From an uncultured Bacilli bacterium (lineage in GTDB: Bacteria; Bacillota_I; Bacilli_A; RF39; UBA660), in NCBI GenBank assembly GCA_934120635.1, contig CAKOUR010000011.1, forward strand, positions 1 to 62,741: a stretch of 62,741 bases of DNA, given 5' to 3'. Both the position numbers and the translations under genes were made by a program. Position 1 is the first letter of the stretch, and each line of letters opens with the position of its first letter. Below the pieces are notes generated by a model. That model was not told the origin of the DNA. It saw nothing but the letters and a program-made list of their open reading frames with translations, and searched no databases. This document shows positions 1 through 7,734 of the stretch, in pieces.

Positions 1-33
1 ATTCCACTTTTCACTAGCCTCTCTAATTTGCAT
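1..33 (-). CDS. 5' end of a small HTH/excisionase-like protein (partial)
   Basis: An ATG at 33-31 is preceded by a good ribosome binding site (GAGGTGATA, 37-45). It opens a minus-strand frame that runs off the left edge after 11 residues (MQIREASEKWN). The residues EASEKW resemble the start of short MerR/Xis-type helix-turn-helix proteins, but eleven residues cannot establish a family. If it is an excisionase-like protein, the repeats at 120-260 could be recombination or operator sites. Confidence 0.4.
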   Translation of the reverse strand, partial: MQIREASEKWN

Positions 34-572
34 AGTTATCACCTCTATATATAGATTATACCGTTTCTGGAATAATATATCAATATATTTTGTGCCATTT
101 GTAGAATAATGTTATTTTTTCATTCATACGGATCATTTATATTTTATCCGTATCATTAAATCCATTGAAGATTTTTGCCACTTTCGGCACTTTTATTCAA
201 TGAACTATTTTTTAAAACTCAATTTTTTGTACCTAAATTGTACCTAAAATTATTTTATCAATACTGATGCCTCGCAAACCCTTATAAAATGGGCATAAAA
301 AATGAGAGCACGGTTAAATGCTCTCTTCAGGGGGTTTTGGTTGAATACACTCCTACATTTTATTCCGTATGGAGTGAGCATAATTTCTTATGCCATATTC
401 ATCATAATATAAAACAAAAAAAAAAGCAAGTCATTTTAGTATTTTATTTTTTGAATTTTTTTCAATCTATATTATCACAAAAGTTAATTATAATTAATTT
501 TATTTAATAAACATACGAATAAACGATAAACTATTAATTAATATCAAAAAAATATTTATAAATATAATTTTT
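34..572. other. Gene-poor left-edge region with phased repeats and hairpins
   Basis: I see no convincing gene here. It contains an inverted repeat ATACGGAT (126-133) / ATCCGTAT (146-153), two 10-bp direct copies of TGTACCTAAA spaced 11 bp apart (228-237, 239-248), a GCCACT/GGCACT pair at 177-191, and a hairpin with CACTCC (348-353) pairing GGAGTG (371-376). Short open frames such as the one at 289-507 lack a ribosome site and recognisable residues. The repeat spacing of about one helical turn resembles arm sites of tyrosine recombinases or regulator sites; that is inference. Confidence 0.4.
297..325 (-). terminator. Rho-independent terminator downstream of xerC-like gene
   Basis: On the minus strand the stem GAGAGCA/TGCTCTC (304-310 with 319-325) with an 8-nt loop is followed by six U residues (297-302). 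It lies about 250 nt past the xerC stop and probably ends the yqeG-to-xerC operon transcript, unless an unseen short RNA lies between. Confidence 0.6.
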
Positions 573-1445
573 CTACTCTTTTCCCCTAGGATGAGCAAAC
601 TCATAAACATTTCTCAATCTTTCATTACTAACATGTGTATAAATTCCTGTAGTATTAACAGAACTATGCCCAAGTAACTCCTTAACCGTCATCAAATCAG
701 CCCCATTATTAAGCATATCTGTTGCAAAAGTATGCCTTAATGTATGAGGAGAAATATGATAATCTACTCCACACTTTAAAACAGCCATATCAATTATTTT
801 TCGAACATAGCGACTTGATAACTTTTCCCCATTTTTATTCAAGAATAAATATTTACTTTGCTTCTGATTTAATTTCAAATACCCATCATTTAAATATTTT
901 CTTAATACATCTTCACAATAACTACCAAAGAAAACTACTCTTTCCTTGCGACCTTTCCCCAAAATATGAATTGTCTTATCATACAAATTAATATCCCCAA
1001 CACAAATATTAACAAGCTCACTAACACGCACTCCAGTAGCATAAAGCATCTCTAACACTAACGCATTCCTCTGTCCTAATGCATCATCCAAAGAAAACGC
1101 ATGAAACATCTTCTCTAAATCACTATCCCGTGCATATTTAGGCAACAAACTTTTCTTCTTAGGATTAGAAACTTCTTTAAAATAGTTTTGAAAAATCTTC
1201 CCCTCATCTTCCATATAGCGATAAAAACTACGAATCGAACTAAGTTTCCTAGAAATAGTATTTCTAGATAGTCCCCTACTATATAAGTATTCTAAATAAT
1301 CTCTAACTTCCTCTTCACTATACTTTAAAACATCATTCTTAAAATCATATAGTTCCAACAAATCTTCCTTATACCCCAAAATTGTACAATCAGAATATTT
1401 TTTTACCACTTTCAAATAATTTAAATACCCTAAAATTTCTTTCAT
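573..1445 (-). CDS. xerC: Tyrosine recombinase XerC/XerD type
   Basis: Site-specific DNA recombinase of 290 residues, the usual length for Xer proteins that resolve chromosome dimers. An N-terminal SAM-like core-binding domain (about 1-95) is followed by the catalytic domain with Arg140, Lys164, His234-x-x-Arg237, His260 and the nucleophile Tyr269 (context IYTHV). The C-terminus AHPRG is like the XerC tail. A site AAGGGATGA precedes the ATG. It is the last gene of a minus-strand operon, 61 nt after uvrA. The length and tail favour a housekeeping Xer over a phage integrase, although XerC versus XerD is not certain. Confidence 0.85.
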   Translation of the reverse strand: MKEILGYLNYLKVVKKYSDCTILGYKEDLLELYDFKNDVLKYSEEEVRDYLEYLYSRGLSRNTISRKLSSIRSFYRYMEDEGKIFQNYFKEVSNPKKKSLLPKYARDSDLEKMFHAFSLDDALGQRNALVLEMLYATGVRVSELVNICVGDINLYDKTIHILGKGRKERVVFFGSYCEDVLRKYLNDGYLKLNQKQSKYLFLNKNGEKLSSRYVRKIIDMAVLKCGVDYHISPHTLRHTFATDMLNNGADLMTVKELLGHSSVNTTGIYTHVSNERLRNVYEFAHPRGKE

Positions 1446-1506
1446 TATTCATCCCTTATTTCCTTAAAATACTTAAATATCTAAAACAATCAAAAAAGAG
1501 ACTTCA

Positions 1507-4332
1507 CTAAGATTTATCTTTTTCCAATATTTCTTTTAAGAATTCCCCTGTATAAGATCCCGAAACCTGACTAACTTCTTCAGGAGTCCCAGTAGCAACA
1601 ACATTTCCTCCTAAATCTCCACCTTCAGGTCCTAAATCAATAATATAATCAGCTACTTTAATAACATCTAAATTATGTTCAATAACAAGAACTGTATCGC
1701 CATTATCAACAATTCTCTCTAATATTTTTAATAACTTTTTAATATCATGAGAATGAAGACCAGTAGTAGGTTCATCTAAAATAAACAAACTCTTTCCCGT
1801 AGCTTTCTTTTGTAATTCTTTTGCTAACTTCACACGAGCTGCTTCACCACCAGATAAAGTAGGTGCTGGTTGTCCTAATTGTACATAACCTAATCCAACA
1901 TCATGAAGTACTTGTAATTTATTTCTAACCTTAGCATGATTTTCAAAAAATTTTAATGCCTCATCTACACGCATATTTAAAACATCATAAATACTCTTTT
2001 CTTTGTACTTAATTTGCAATGTCTCACGATTATATCTAGTACCACCACAAACTTCACAAGCCACATAAACATCTGGTAAAAAATGCATTTCAATCTTTTT
2101 TACTCCATCACCCCAACAAGCTTCACATCTTCCTCCTTTAACATTGAAAGAAAATCTCCCTTTGTCATAGCCTCTTATCTTAGCTTCCTTAGTTTCAGCA
2201 AAAATATCTCTAATATCATCAAATACCCCAACATAAGTAGCAGGATTACTTCGTGGCGTCCTTCCAATTGGATTTTGTGTAATTTGAATCACTTTATCAA
2301 TATTTTCTAATCCCTTTATCTCTTTATGTTTACCAGGTTTTTCTTTTGAACGATACAAATAATTAGCCAATGCTTTATATAAAATTTCATTCACTAAAGT
2401 ACTCTTACCAGAACCACTTACTCCTGTTACACAAGTAAACGTCCCAAGAGGAATCTTTACATTAATATTTTTTAAATTATGTTCTATAGCACCCTTAATA
2501 GTTAAGTATTTTTTATTTCCTTTTCTTCGTTTCTTAGGAACTTCAATTTTATACTCTCCTGTTAAATATTTACCTGTCAAACTATTTTCATCTGCCATAA
2601 CTTCTTCAGGAGTTCCACAAGCCATAACAAGCCCACCATTATCACCAGCAAGAGGCCCAATATCAATTAAATAATCAGCAGCCAACATGGTATCTGTATC
2701 ATGTTCTACAACAATTAAAGAATTTCCTAAATCTCTCATTTTAAGTAAAGAATCAATAAGCTTACGATTATCTCTTTGATGAAGACCAATACTAGGTTCA
2801 TCAAGAACATATAAAACCCCAGTCAATCTAGAACCAATCTGAGTAGCAAGCCGAATTCTCTGACTTTCTCCACCAGATAAAGTACCAGCACTTCTTGATA
2901 ACGTTAAGTAATCTAACCCAACATTCATCAAAAAATCTAATCGAGATAAAATCTCTTTTACTAAAATTTCTGATATTTCAGCCTGTTCCTTTGTCAGTGT
3001 TAATTCTCCAATAAAATTTCTTAAATCTCGAATAGAAAGATTTGTTACTTCAAAAATATTTTTTCCGTTAATAAGAACAGATAAAACACTAGGTTTAAGT
3101 CTTGAACCACCACAAGTAGGACAAGGAAGTTCCATCATAAATCGCTCAATCCATTCCCTAATCCAACCACTCTTAGTCTCAATATATCTTCTCTCTAAAT
3201 TTGTAATAATTCCCTCAAAATAATCTCTAGAAACTCTAGTATTTCCATTTTTAGAAACATAATGATACTCCAAAACATCAGGAGAACCATATAATATAAT
3301 ATCTAGTTCCTTCTTTTTCAAATCTTTAATTTTTTTATTCAAATCAATCCCATAATAATCACTAACAGCTCTAAGTTGAGTCATAATAATATTATTATAA
3401 TCATCTACAGTAATAGTAGTAATCGCTCCTTCATTAATTGATTTATTCTTATCAGGAATAACCAAATCAACATCAATCTTATATTGAACACCAAGCCCCT
3501 TGCAATCAGGACAAGCTCCATAAGGAGCATTAAAAGAAAATATCCTAGGCTCTAATTCCTCTAAAGAATAATCACAATAAGGACAAGCAAAATTCTCACT
3601 AAATAAAACTTCCCCTTTACCAACAACATCAACAATAACTTTACCATGACTTAAATTAGTCGCAACTTCCATAGATTCATAAAGTCTACTACGAATAGAC
3701 TCTTTAACAACAAGACGATCAACAATAACATAAATAGTATGTTTTTTATTTTTCTCTAACTCAATTTCATCAGATAAATCATAAACTTCTCCATCTATTT
3801 TAACCCTAACATACCCATCACGTCTAAGCATATCTAAAGTTTCTTTATGTGTCCCTTTCTCTCCCTTAACAACAGGAGAAGCAATCATAATCTTTGTTCC
3901 CTCTTCATAACCAAGTACTTTATTCACCATTTCTTCAATACTCTGACTAGAAATAGGAACATGATGATCTGGACAATAAGGAACACCAATTCTTGCAAAT
4001 AAAAGACGCAAATAATCATAAATTTCCGTAACTGTACCTACTGTACTTCTAGGATTATTATTTGTAGTCTTTTGATCAATACTAATAGAAGGAGATAATC
4101 CCTCAATACTATCTACATCTACCCGTTCAGTATTTCCTAAAAATTGTCTTGCATATGCCGATAAAGATTCCACATACCTTCTTTGCCCTTCTGCATAAAT
4201 TGTATCAAAAGCAAGAGAACTCTTCCCAGAACCACTAACCCCAGTAATCACAACCAATTTATTTTTAGGAATTTCTACATCAATATTCTTTAAATTATTA
4301 ACTCTAGCACCCTTTACTACAATCTTATCCAT
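1507..4332 (-). CDS. uvrA: Excinuclease ABC subunit A
   Basis: DNA damage-recognition ATPase of nucleotide excision repair, 941 residues, full length. It has two ABC ATPase modules: a first Walker A GVSGSGKSS at 31-39 and a second GVSGSGKSTL in the C-terminal half, each with an LSGGE signature (LSGGESQRIRLA, LSGGEAARVKLA). The zinc-binding CxxC pairs CPYC/CPDC and CEAC/CEVC are intact. It starts 33 nt after sigH and belongs to the operon led by yqeG, so the LexA-like box at that promoter (7618-7631) would put this classic SOS gene under damage control. There is no closer SOS box in the gap before uvrA. Confidence 0.97.
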   Translation of the reverse strand: MDKIVVKGARVNNLKNIDVEIPKNKLVVITGVSGSGKSSLAFDTIYAEGQRRYVESLSAYARQFLGNTERVDVDSIEGLSPSISIDQKTTNNNPRSTVGTVTEIYDYLRLLFARIGVPYCPDHHVPISSQSIEEMVNKVLGYEEGTKIMIASPVVKGEKGTHKETLDMLRRDGYVRVKIDGEVYDLSDEIELEKNKKHTIYVIVDRLVVKESIRSRLYESMEVATNLSHGKVIVDVVGKGEVLFSENFACPYCDYSLEELEPRIFSFNAPYGACPDCKGLGVQYKIDVDLVIPDKNKSINEGAITTITVDDYNNIIMTQLRAVSDYYGIDLNKKIKDLKKKELDIILYGSPDVLEYHYVSKNGNTRVSRDYFEGIITNLERRYIETKSGWIREWIERFMMELPCPTCGGSRLKPSVLSVLINGKNIFEVTNLSIRDLRNFIGELTLTKEQAEISEILVKEILSRLDFLMNVGLDYLTLSRSAGTLSGGESQRIRLATQIGSRLTGVLYVLDEPSIGLHQRDNRKLIDSLLKMRDLGNSLIVVEHDTDTMLAADYLIDIGPLAGDNGGLVMACGTPEEVMADENSLTGKYLTGEYKIEVPKKRRKGNKKYLTIKGAIEHNLKNINVKIPLGTFTCVTGVSGSGKSTLVNEILYKALANYLYRSKEKPGKHKEIKGLENIDKVIQITQNPIGRTPRSNPATYVGVFDDIRDIFAETKEAKIRGYDKGRFSFNVKGGRCEACWGDGVKKIEMHFLPDVYVACEVCGGTRYNRETLQIKYKEKSIYDVLNMRVDEALKFFENHAKVRNKLQVLHDVGLGYVQLGQPAPTLSGGEAARVKLAKELQKKATGKSLFILDEPTTGLHSHDIKKLLKILERIVDNGDTVLVIEHNLDVIKVADYIIDLGPEGGDLGGNVVATGTPEEVSQVSGSYTGEFLKEILEKDKS

Positions 4333-4365
4333 ATCAACTCACCCCAATCTTCCTAAGTACTTTAC

Positions 4366-4962
4366 TTAAATAATCCCCTTAATTTTTCCTCTAATTCGTT
4401 GAATCGCATTATCAATACTCTTTCTATCCTTATCTAATATACTAGCAATCTCATGGTAATCAAAATCCTGCAAACGAAGACGAAAAACACATTCCTCAAA
4501 ATCAGTAAGCTTATTCGCTATCTTCAAATAAATTTCCTTAAAATTTTCATCCAATAAAAGACCTTCCTCAGGATTATTTCGATTATCACCAATACAATTA
4601 ATCAAACTTCCCTCATCATCACCATCAATACTCTCAAGAGGAATAGCCTCATTCAAAAAACGATATTTATCACGATTTTGTCTGGTCAATTCACTCATCA
4701 ACTGCCTATCCATACAAATACTAGCAAAAGTATAAAAACTCGTATGATCATCCTGATTAAATCGTTGAACAGCTTCCTCAAAACCAATGGTACATTCCTG
4801 AATTAAATCCGTAAGTTCAACCCCCTTATTCTGCATATACTTAAAATACTTATTGCTCTTTTTCAATATTAAAGGCTGATACTTACGATAAAGAATTTCT
4901 CCTGCTTCCTCATTATTTTCTTGTGCTAAACTAACTAACTCATAATCATTCATCTCACGCAT
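4366..4962 (-). CDS. sigH: SigH-type RNA polymerase sigma factor
   Basis: Sigma-70 family factor of 198 residues. Region 2 (DLIQECTIGFEEAVQRF, then YTFASICMDRQL) and a C-terminal region 4 helix-turn-helix (FDYHEIASILDKDRKSIDNA) match the SigH/sigma-30 group, which drives early sporulation in Bacillus and competence in Staphylococcus. The ATG at 4962 is chosen because GAGGAG lies just upstream and TAATG overlaps the rlmB stop by one base; an upstream in-frame ATG at 5007 would overlap rlmB by 46 nt. The rlmB-sigH order is conserved in Firmicutes. Its targets here are unknown; pilus or competence-like genes are candidates by analogy. Confidence 0.88.
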   Translation of the reverse strand: MREMNDYELVSLAQENNEEAGEILYRKYQPLILKKSNKYFKYMQNKGVELTDLIQECTIGFEEAVQRFNQDDHTSFYTFASICMDRQLMSELTRQNRDKYRFLNEAIPLESIDGDDEGSLINCIGDNRNNPEEGLLLDENFKEIYLKIANKLTDFEECVFRLRLQDFDYHEIASILDKDRKSIDNAIQRIRGKIKGII

Positions 4963-5672
4963 TAACTTCTCCTCGATAAAACAATTTCTGATAAAACAAT
5001 ACCACAAGAAACAGAAGCATTCAAACTATTAATCTTACCACTCATGGGAATACTAGCAATAAAATCACAATTTTTCCTAACAACATTAGAAATCCCTTTA
5101 CCTTCATTACCGATAACTAGGCAAATTCTAGAAGAATAATCTATCTTTGAATAATCTTCTCCATCCATATCTGTCCCAACAACCCAAAAACCATTCTTCT
5201 TTAATTTAGAAATAGCACTTCCCAAATTCGCTACCCTAACAATCTTCATATAACTAATCGCTCCAGCCGAAGTCTTAACAACAGTAGAATTAACCGTAAC
5301 ACTTCGATCATTCGGAATAATAATAGAATCAACCCCCAATGCCTCAGCAGTACGAATAATTGCCCCAAAATTATGAGGATCTTCTAAATGATCTAACATA
5401 ACAACAAGACTTCTATCATTATCATGGATACTTTCCAAAAAATTATCCAAAGAATAAGTCTTTACCTCAGAAGTTTCCAAAATAATTCCTTGATGATGCC
5501 CATCTACTTTTTTATCCATTACTTTACTATCTAAAAAAGTAGTTCTAATCTTTTTCTCTCGAATCAAATCAAATATTTCCTCATCATGAAAATTACGACT
5601 CAAATAAACTTTTAAAATTTCTTCCCCACTTCTTAGTTTTTCTCTTGCTACATTTTTACCATATATATACAT
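4962..5672 (-). CDS. rlmB: 23S rRNA 2'-O-methyltransferase, RlmB/TrmH family
   Basis: SPOUT-class RNA 2'-O-ribose methyltransferase, 236 residues. The N-terminal substrate-binding domain (about 1-75) is followed by the knotted SpoU domain with its motifs LDHLEDPHNFGAIIRTAEA, VIGNEGKGIS and IPMSGKINSLNASVSC, which form the SAM site. It overlaps mrnC by one base (TAATG), so translation is probably coupled. The order mrnC-rlmB-sigH matches the Bacillus yazC-yacO-yacP-sigH region with yacP missing. The exact modified nucleotide is not deducible. Confidence 0.93.
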   Translation of the reverse strand: MYIYGKNVAREKLRSGEEILKVYLSRNFHDEEIFDLIREKKIRTTFLDSKVMDKKVDGHHQGIILETSEVKTYSLDNFLESIHDNDRSLVVMLDHLEDPHNFGAIIRTAEALGVDSIIIPNDRSVTVNSTVVKTSAGAISYMKIVRVANLGSAISKLKKNGFWVVGTDMDGEDYSKIDYSSRICLVIGNEGKGISNVVRKNCDFIASIPMSGKINSLNASVSCGIVLSEIVLSRRS

Positions 5673-6058
5673 TATTTCACCTCGATATAGTTTAATATTT
5701 CCAATAACCTATCTTCTTTTTTAGATAAATATAAATAACCAATTAAAGTCTCAAATCCAGTAGATAATTTATAAGTTAAAATATCGGTATGCTTTGGATG
5801 GCTACTCCTCTTATAATTTCTCCCTCGCTTCACAACTTCAATTTCTTCTAAGCTAAGCCTATTTTCCTCCATTAAACGTCTCAAAATATTAGCTTGTCCT
5901 TTAGCAGATACATATAAAACAGCCCTTTTTTGTAATTCTTCTACACGAACAATACCTTGCCGAATTAAAGCTTCACGAACATACACTTCATAAATCGCAT
6001 CTCCCAAATAAGCAAGTGTAATAACATTAAGAGAACTAACATCTTCTATATTTTTCAT
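5672..6058 (-). CDS. mrnC: Mini-ribonuclease III
   Basis: A stand-alone RNase III catalytic domain of 128 residues without a double-stranded RNA-binding domain, as in Mini-III, which trims 23S rRNA precursors. The N-terminal motif LAYLGDAIYEVYVRE carries a conserved acidic catalytic residue, followed by the basic segment RNYKRSSHPKHTD. Its ATG overlaps the yqeH stop (ATGA). Gene order next to rlmB supports the call. Confidence 0.93.
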   Translation of the reverse strand: MKNIEDVSSLNVITLAYLGDAIYEVYVREALIRQGIVRVEELQKRAVLYVSAKGQANILRRLMEENRLSLEEIEVVKRGRNYKRSSHPKHTDILTYKLSTGFETLIGYLYLSKKEDRLLEILNYIEVK

Positions 6059-7032
6059 GCAATAAAACTATCCCTCACCTTCGCCTCTACCTCACAAGGT
6101 AAATATAAAGTAACATTAAAATGCCCCATAAACTTAATAAATCCAAGACCAGGAATAACAATATCCTTACCCCTATCCACAAAATACTTACTCATCTCAT
6201 TTTCCCGATAAGTATTTTTTTCATAATTACAAAACCGAACAGGAACCTCATTAGAAATATAAATAACAAAACTACCTCTCCCTAAAGATTCATAATCCAT
6301 TCGCACAAAATGTCCAAGTAAAATACTACCCTTTCCTTCTACTTGACAACTCTTAGGTTTGATTTCTTTTTTAGGAGTAACCATTTTCAATTCCTTTTTA
6401 TCCAAAATATGAACCAAATTCCCCTTACCAAGTAATCCAGGAGTATCAACAAGAGTAAAATCAGGAAATTTAATCTTTACTTCATTCAATGTCGTCGAAG
6501 GATACATACTAGTCGTAATCTCCCCTTCTCCTTCTCCATAATTATGAATAAATTGATTTAAAAGCATACTTTTACCAGAATTAGTATTTCCTACCAAATA
6601 CACTGTATCCTTAACATAAGTAAGAATCTGTTTATACAATAAATCCATCTGATAATTTTTAATACTACTAACTACAACAACATCCAAAACATTAAGATAT
6701 CTTTCTAAAAAATAATTTCTAATTTTTTCATCTTTCAAACTCTTAGGCATAATATCCCTTTTCGTTACCACTAATAAAACTTTTTTAAACGAAGAAATAA
6801 AATCCAAATCAAGAGATAAAATATCCGTTACATATAAAACCAAACTATCTTTAGGAATCATCTGAATAATCTTCTCATAATCATTATTAGTTAAAGATAC
6901 ACTTCTATATTCCCCATAATGCTTAAGTCGAAAACATCTCTCACATAAACTAGTATGAATATCTGATGTATACCCAATCTCCGTTGGAAAAGAGTTTTGC
7001 AACAAAACACCACAACCATTACATTTATTCAT
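6055..7032 (-). CDS. yqeH: YqeH-type circularly permuted GTPase, ribosome assembly
   Basis: GTPase of 325 residues required for 30S assembly in Bacillus. An N-terminal zinc finger (Cys4, Cys7, Cys30, Cys33) precedes a permuted G domain: G4 TKRD comes first, then the P-loop GNTNSGKS near residue 150 and G3 DTPG. The C-terminal domain (about 220-325) is the NOA1/YqeH type. It is slightly shorter than the Bacillus protein. The start overlaps the yqeG end by 8 nt. Confidence 0.94.
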   Translation of the reverse strand: MNKCNGCGVLLQNSFPTEIGYTSDIHTSLCERCFRLKHYGEYRSVSLTNNDYEKIIQMIPKDSLVLYVTDILSLDLDFISSFKKVLLVVTKRDIMPKSLKDEKIRNYFLERYLNVLDVVVVSSIKNYQMDLLYKQILTYVKDTVYLVGNTNSGKSMLLNQFIHNYGEGEGEITTSMYPSTTLNEVKIKFPDFTLVDTPGLLGKGNLVHILDKKELKMVTPKKEIKPKSCQVEGKGSILLGHFVRMDYESLGRGSFVIYISNEVPVRFCNYEKNTYRENEMSKYFVDRGKDIVIPGLGFIKFMGHFNVTLYLPCEVEAKVRDSFIA

Positions 7033-7543
7033 AATACTGCCCCTTCTTTAAAATATCACGATTAGCAAAATGAAAGAAAACAAAACCTTCCATTGCCCGA
7101 AAAATCTTAGTAAAAATAAAGTCCTCTTTTGTCACTGGATCAACCAAGCAAGTAACAATCCCTGACTTATTCCCCCCGCAAATATCAGTAAATAACTGAT
7201 CACCAATAATACACACTTCTTCTTTTTCAAAATGATACTCACTCATTACTTTTTTAAAGTGATAAGTAAAAGGTTTCATTGAAGAATGATGACAAACTAC
7301 ACCTAATTCTTGAAAAGGAATAAGTCTCTTTTTAGGTGCATTTGAAAAAATAATTACTGTAAACCCTAACTTCTTTAACTTTTTAAATAGCTTTTTTAAC
7401 TCCTCCGTAGGATTCTTTTCACGATAACCAACACAGGTATTATCCAAATCAAATAATAATAACTTTATCTTCTTTTTTTTCAAATATTGATAATCAATCT
7501 TATAAATACTTTCTTGATACATTCTTGGTATAAATCTTTTCAT
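7025..7543 (-). CDS. yqeG: YqeG family HAD phosphatase
   Basis: HAD hydrolase of subfamily IIIA, 172 residues. Motif I FDLDNT supplies Asp32 and Asp34, motif II is the Ser in IIFSNAP, and motif IV is GDQLFTDICGG. The yqeG-yqeH pair is a conserved Firmicutes unit. A GGGGGAG site precedes the ATG. It is the first gene of the operon, served by the promoter at 7582-7610. The physiological substrate is not known. Confidence 0.93.
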   Translation of the reverse strand: MKRFIPRMYQESIYKIDYQYLKKKKIKLLLFDLDNTCVGYREKNPTEELKKLFKKLKKLGFTVIIFSNAPKKRLIPFQELGVVCHHSSMKPFTYHFKKVMSEYHFEKEEVCIIGDQLFTDICGGNKSGIVTCLVDPVTKEDFIFTKIFRAMEGFVFFHFANRDILKKGQYYE

Positions 7544-7581
7544 CTAACTCCCCCTCTTTCTTTCTGATATACATACCATAG

Positions 7582-7610
7582 ATTTTATCATTTTCTTTAA
7601 TCAAAGTCAA
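7582..7610 (-). promoter_or_regulatory. Sigma-A promoter of the yqeG-uvrA-xerC operon
   Basis: Minus-strand TTGACT (7610-7605), a 17-nt spacer and TAAAAT (7587-7582) lie 39 nt upstream of the yqeG ATG. Confidence 0.7.
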
Positions 7611-7617
7611 CAGATAA

Positions 7618-7631
7618 AGAACATTCGTTCG
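7618..7631 (-). promoter_or_regulatory. LexA/DinR (SOS) box candidate
   Basis: The minus-strand sequence CGAACGAATGTTCT matches the Bacillus-type SOS consensus CGAACRNRYGTTCG at 13 of 14 positions. It lies directly upstream of the -35 of the operon that carries uvrA. Flanking AGATAA/TTATCT extends the dyad symmetry. lexA itself is not in the window. Confidence 0.65.
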
Positions 7632-7655
7632 TTATCTTATTGGTAAACAAATTCA

Positions 7656-7682
7656 AGAAAAAAGACATAACAAATATGCCTT
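7656..7682 (-). terminator. Terminator after the Big2 surface protein gene
   Basis: On the minus strand an 8-bp stem (arms 7675-7682 and 7662-7669, one G-U pair) with a 5-nt loop is followed by a run of six U. It lies about 55 nt past the stop of the gene at 7735-11106 and separates it from the yqeG promoter. Confidence 0.7.
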
Positions 7683-7734
7683 ATTAATTATTATTCATAA
7701 AAAATATATTTATCACAAAATCTAACCCTCCAAC

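Noticed and set aside
289..507. Plus-strand open frame of 72 codons
   Set aside because: It covers a minus-strand terminator and hairpins, has poly-Lys/Phe composition of AT-rich noise and no ribosome site.
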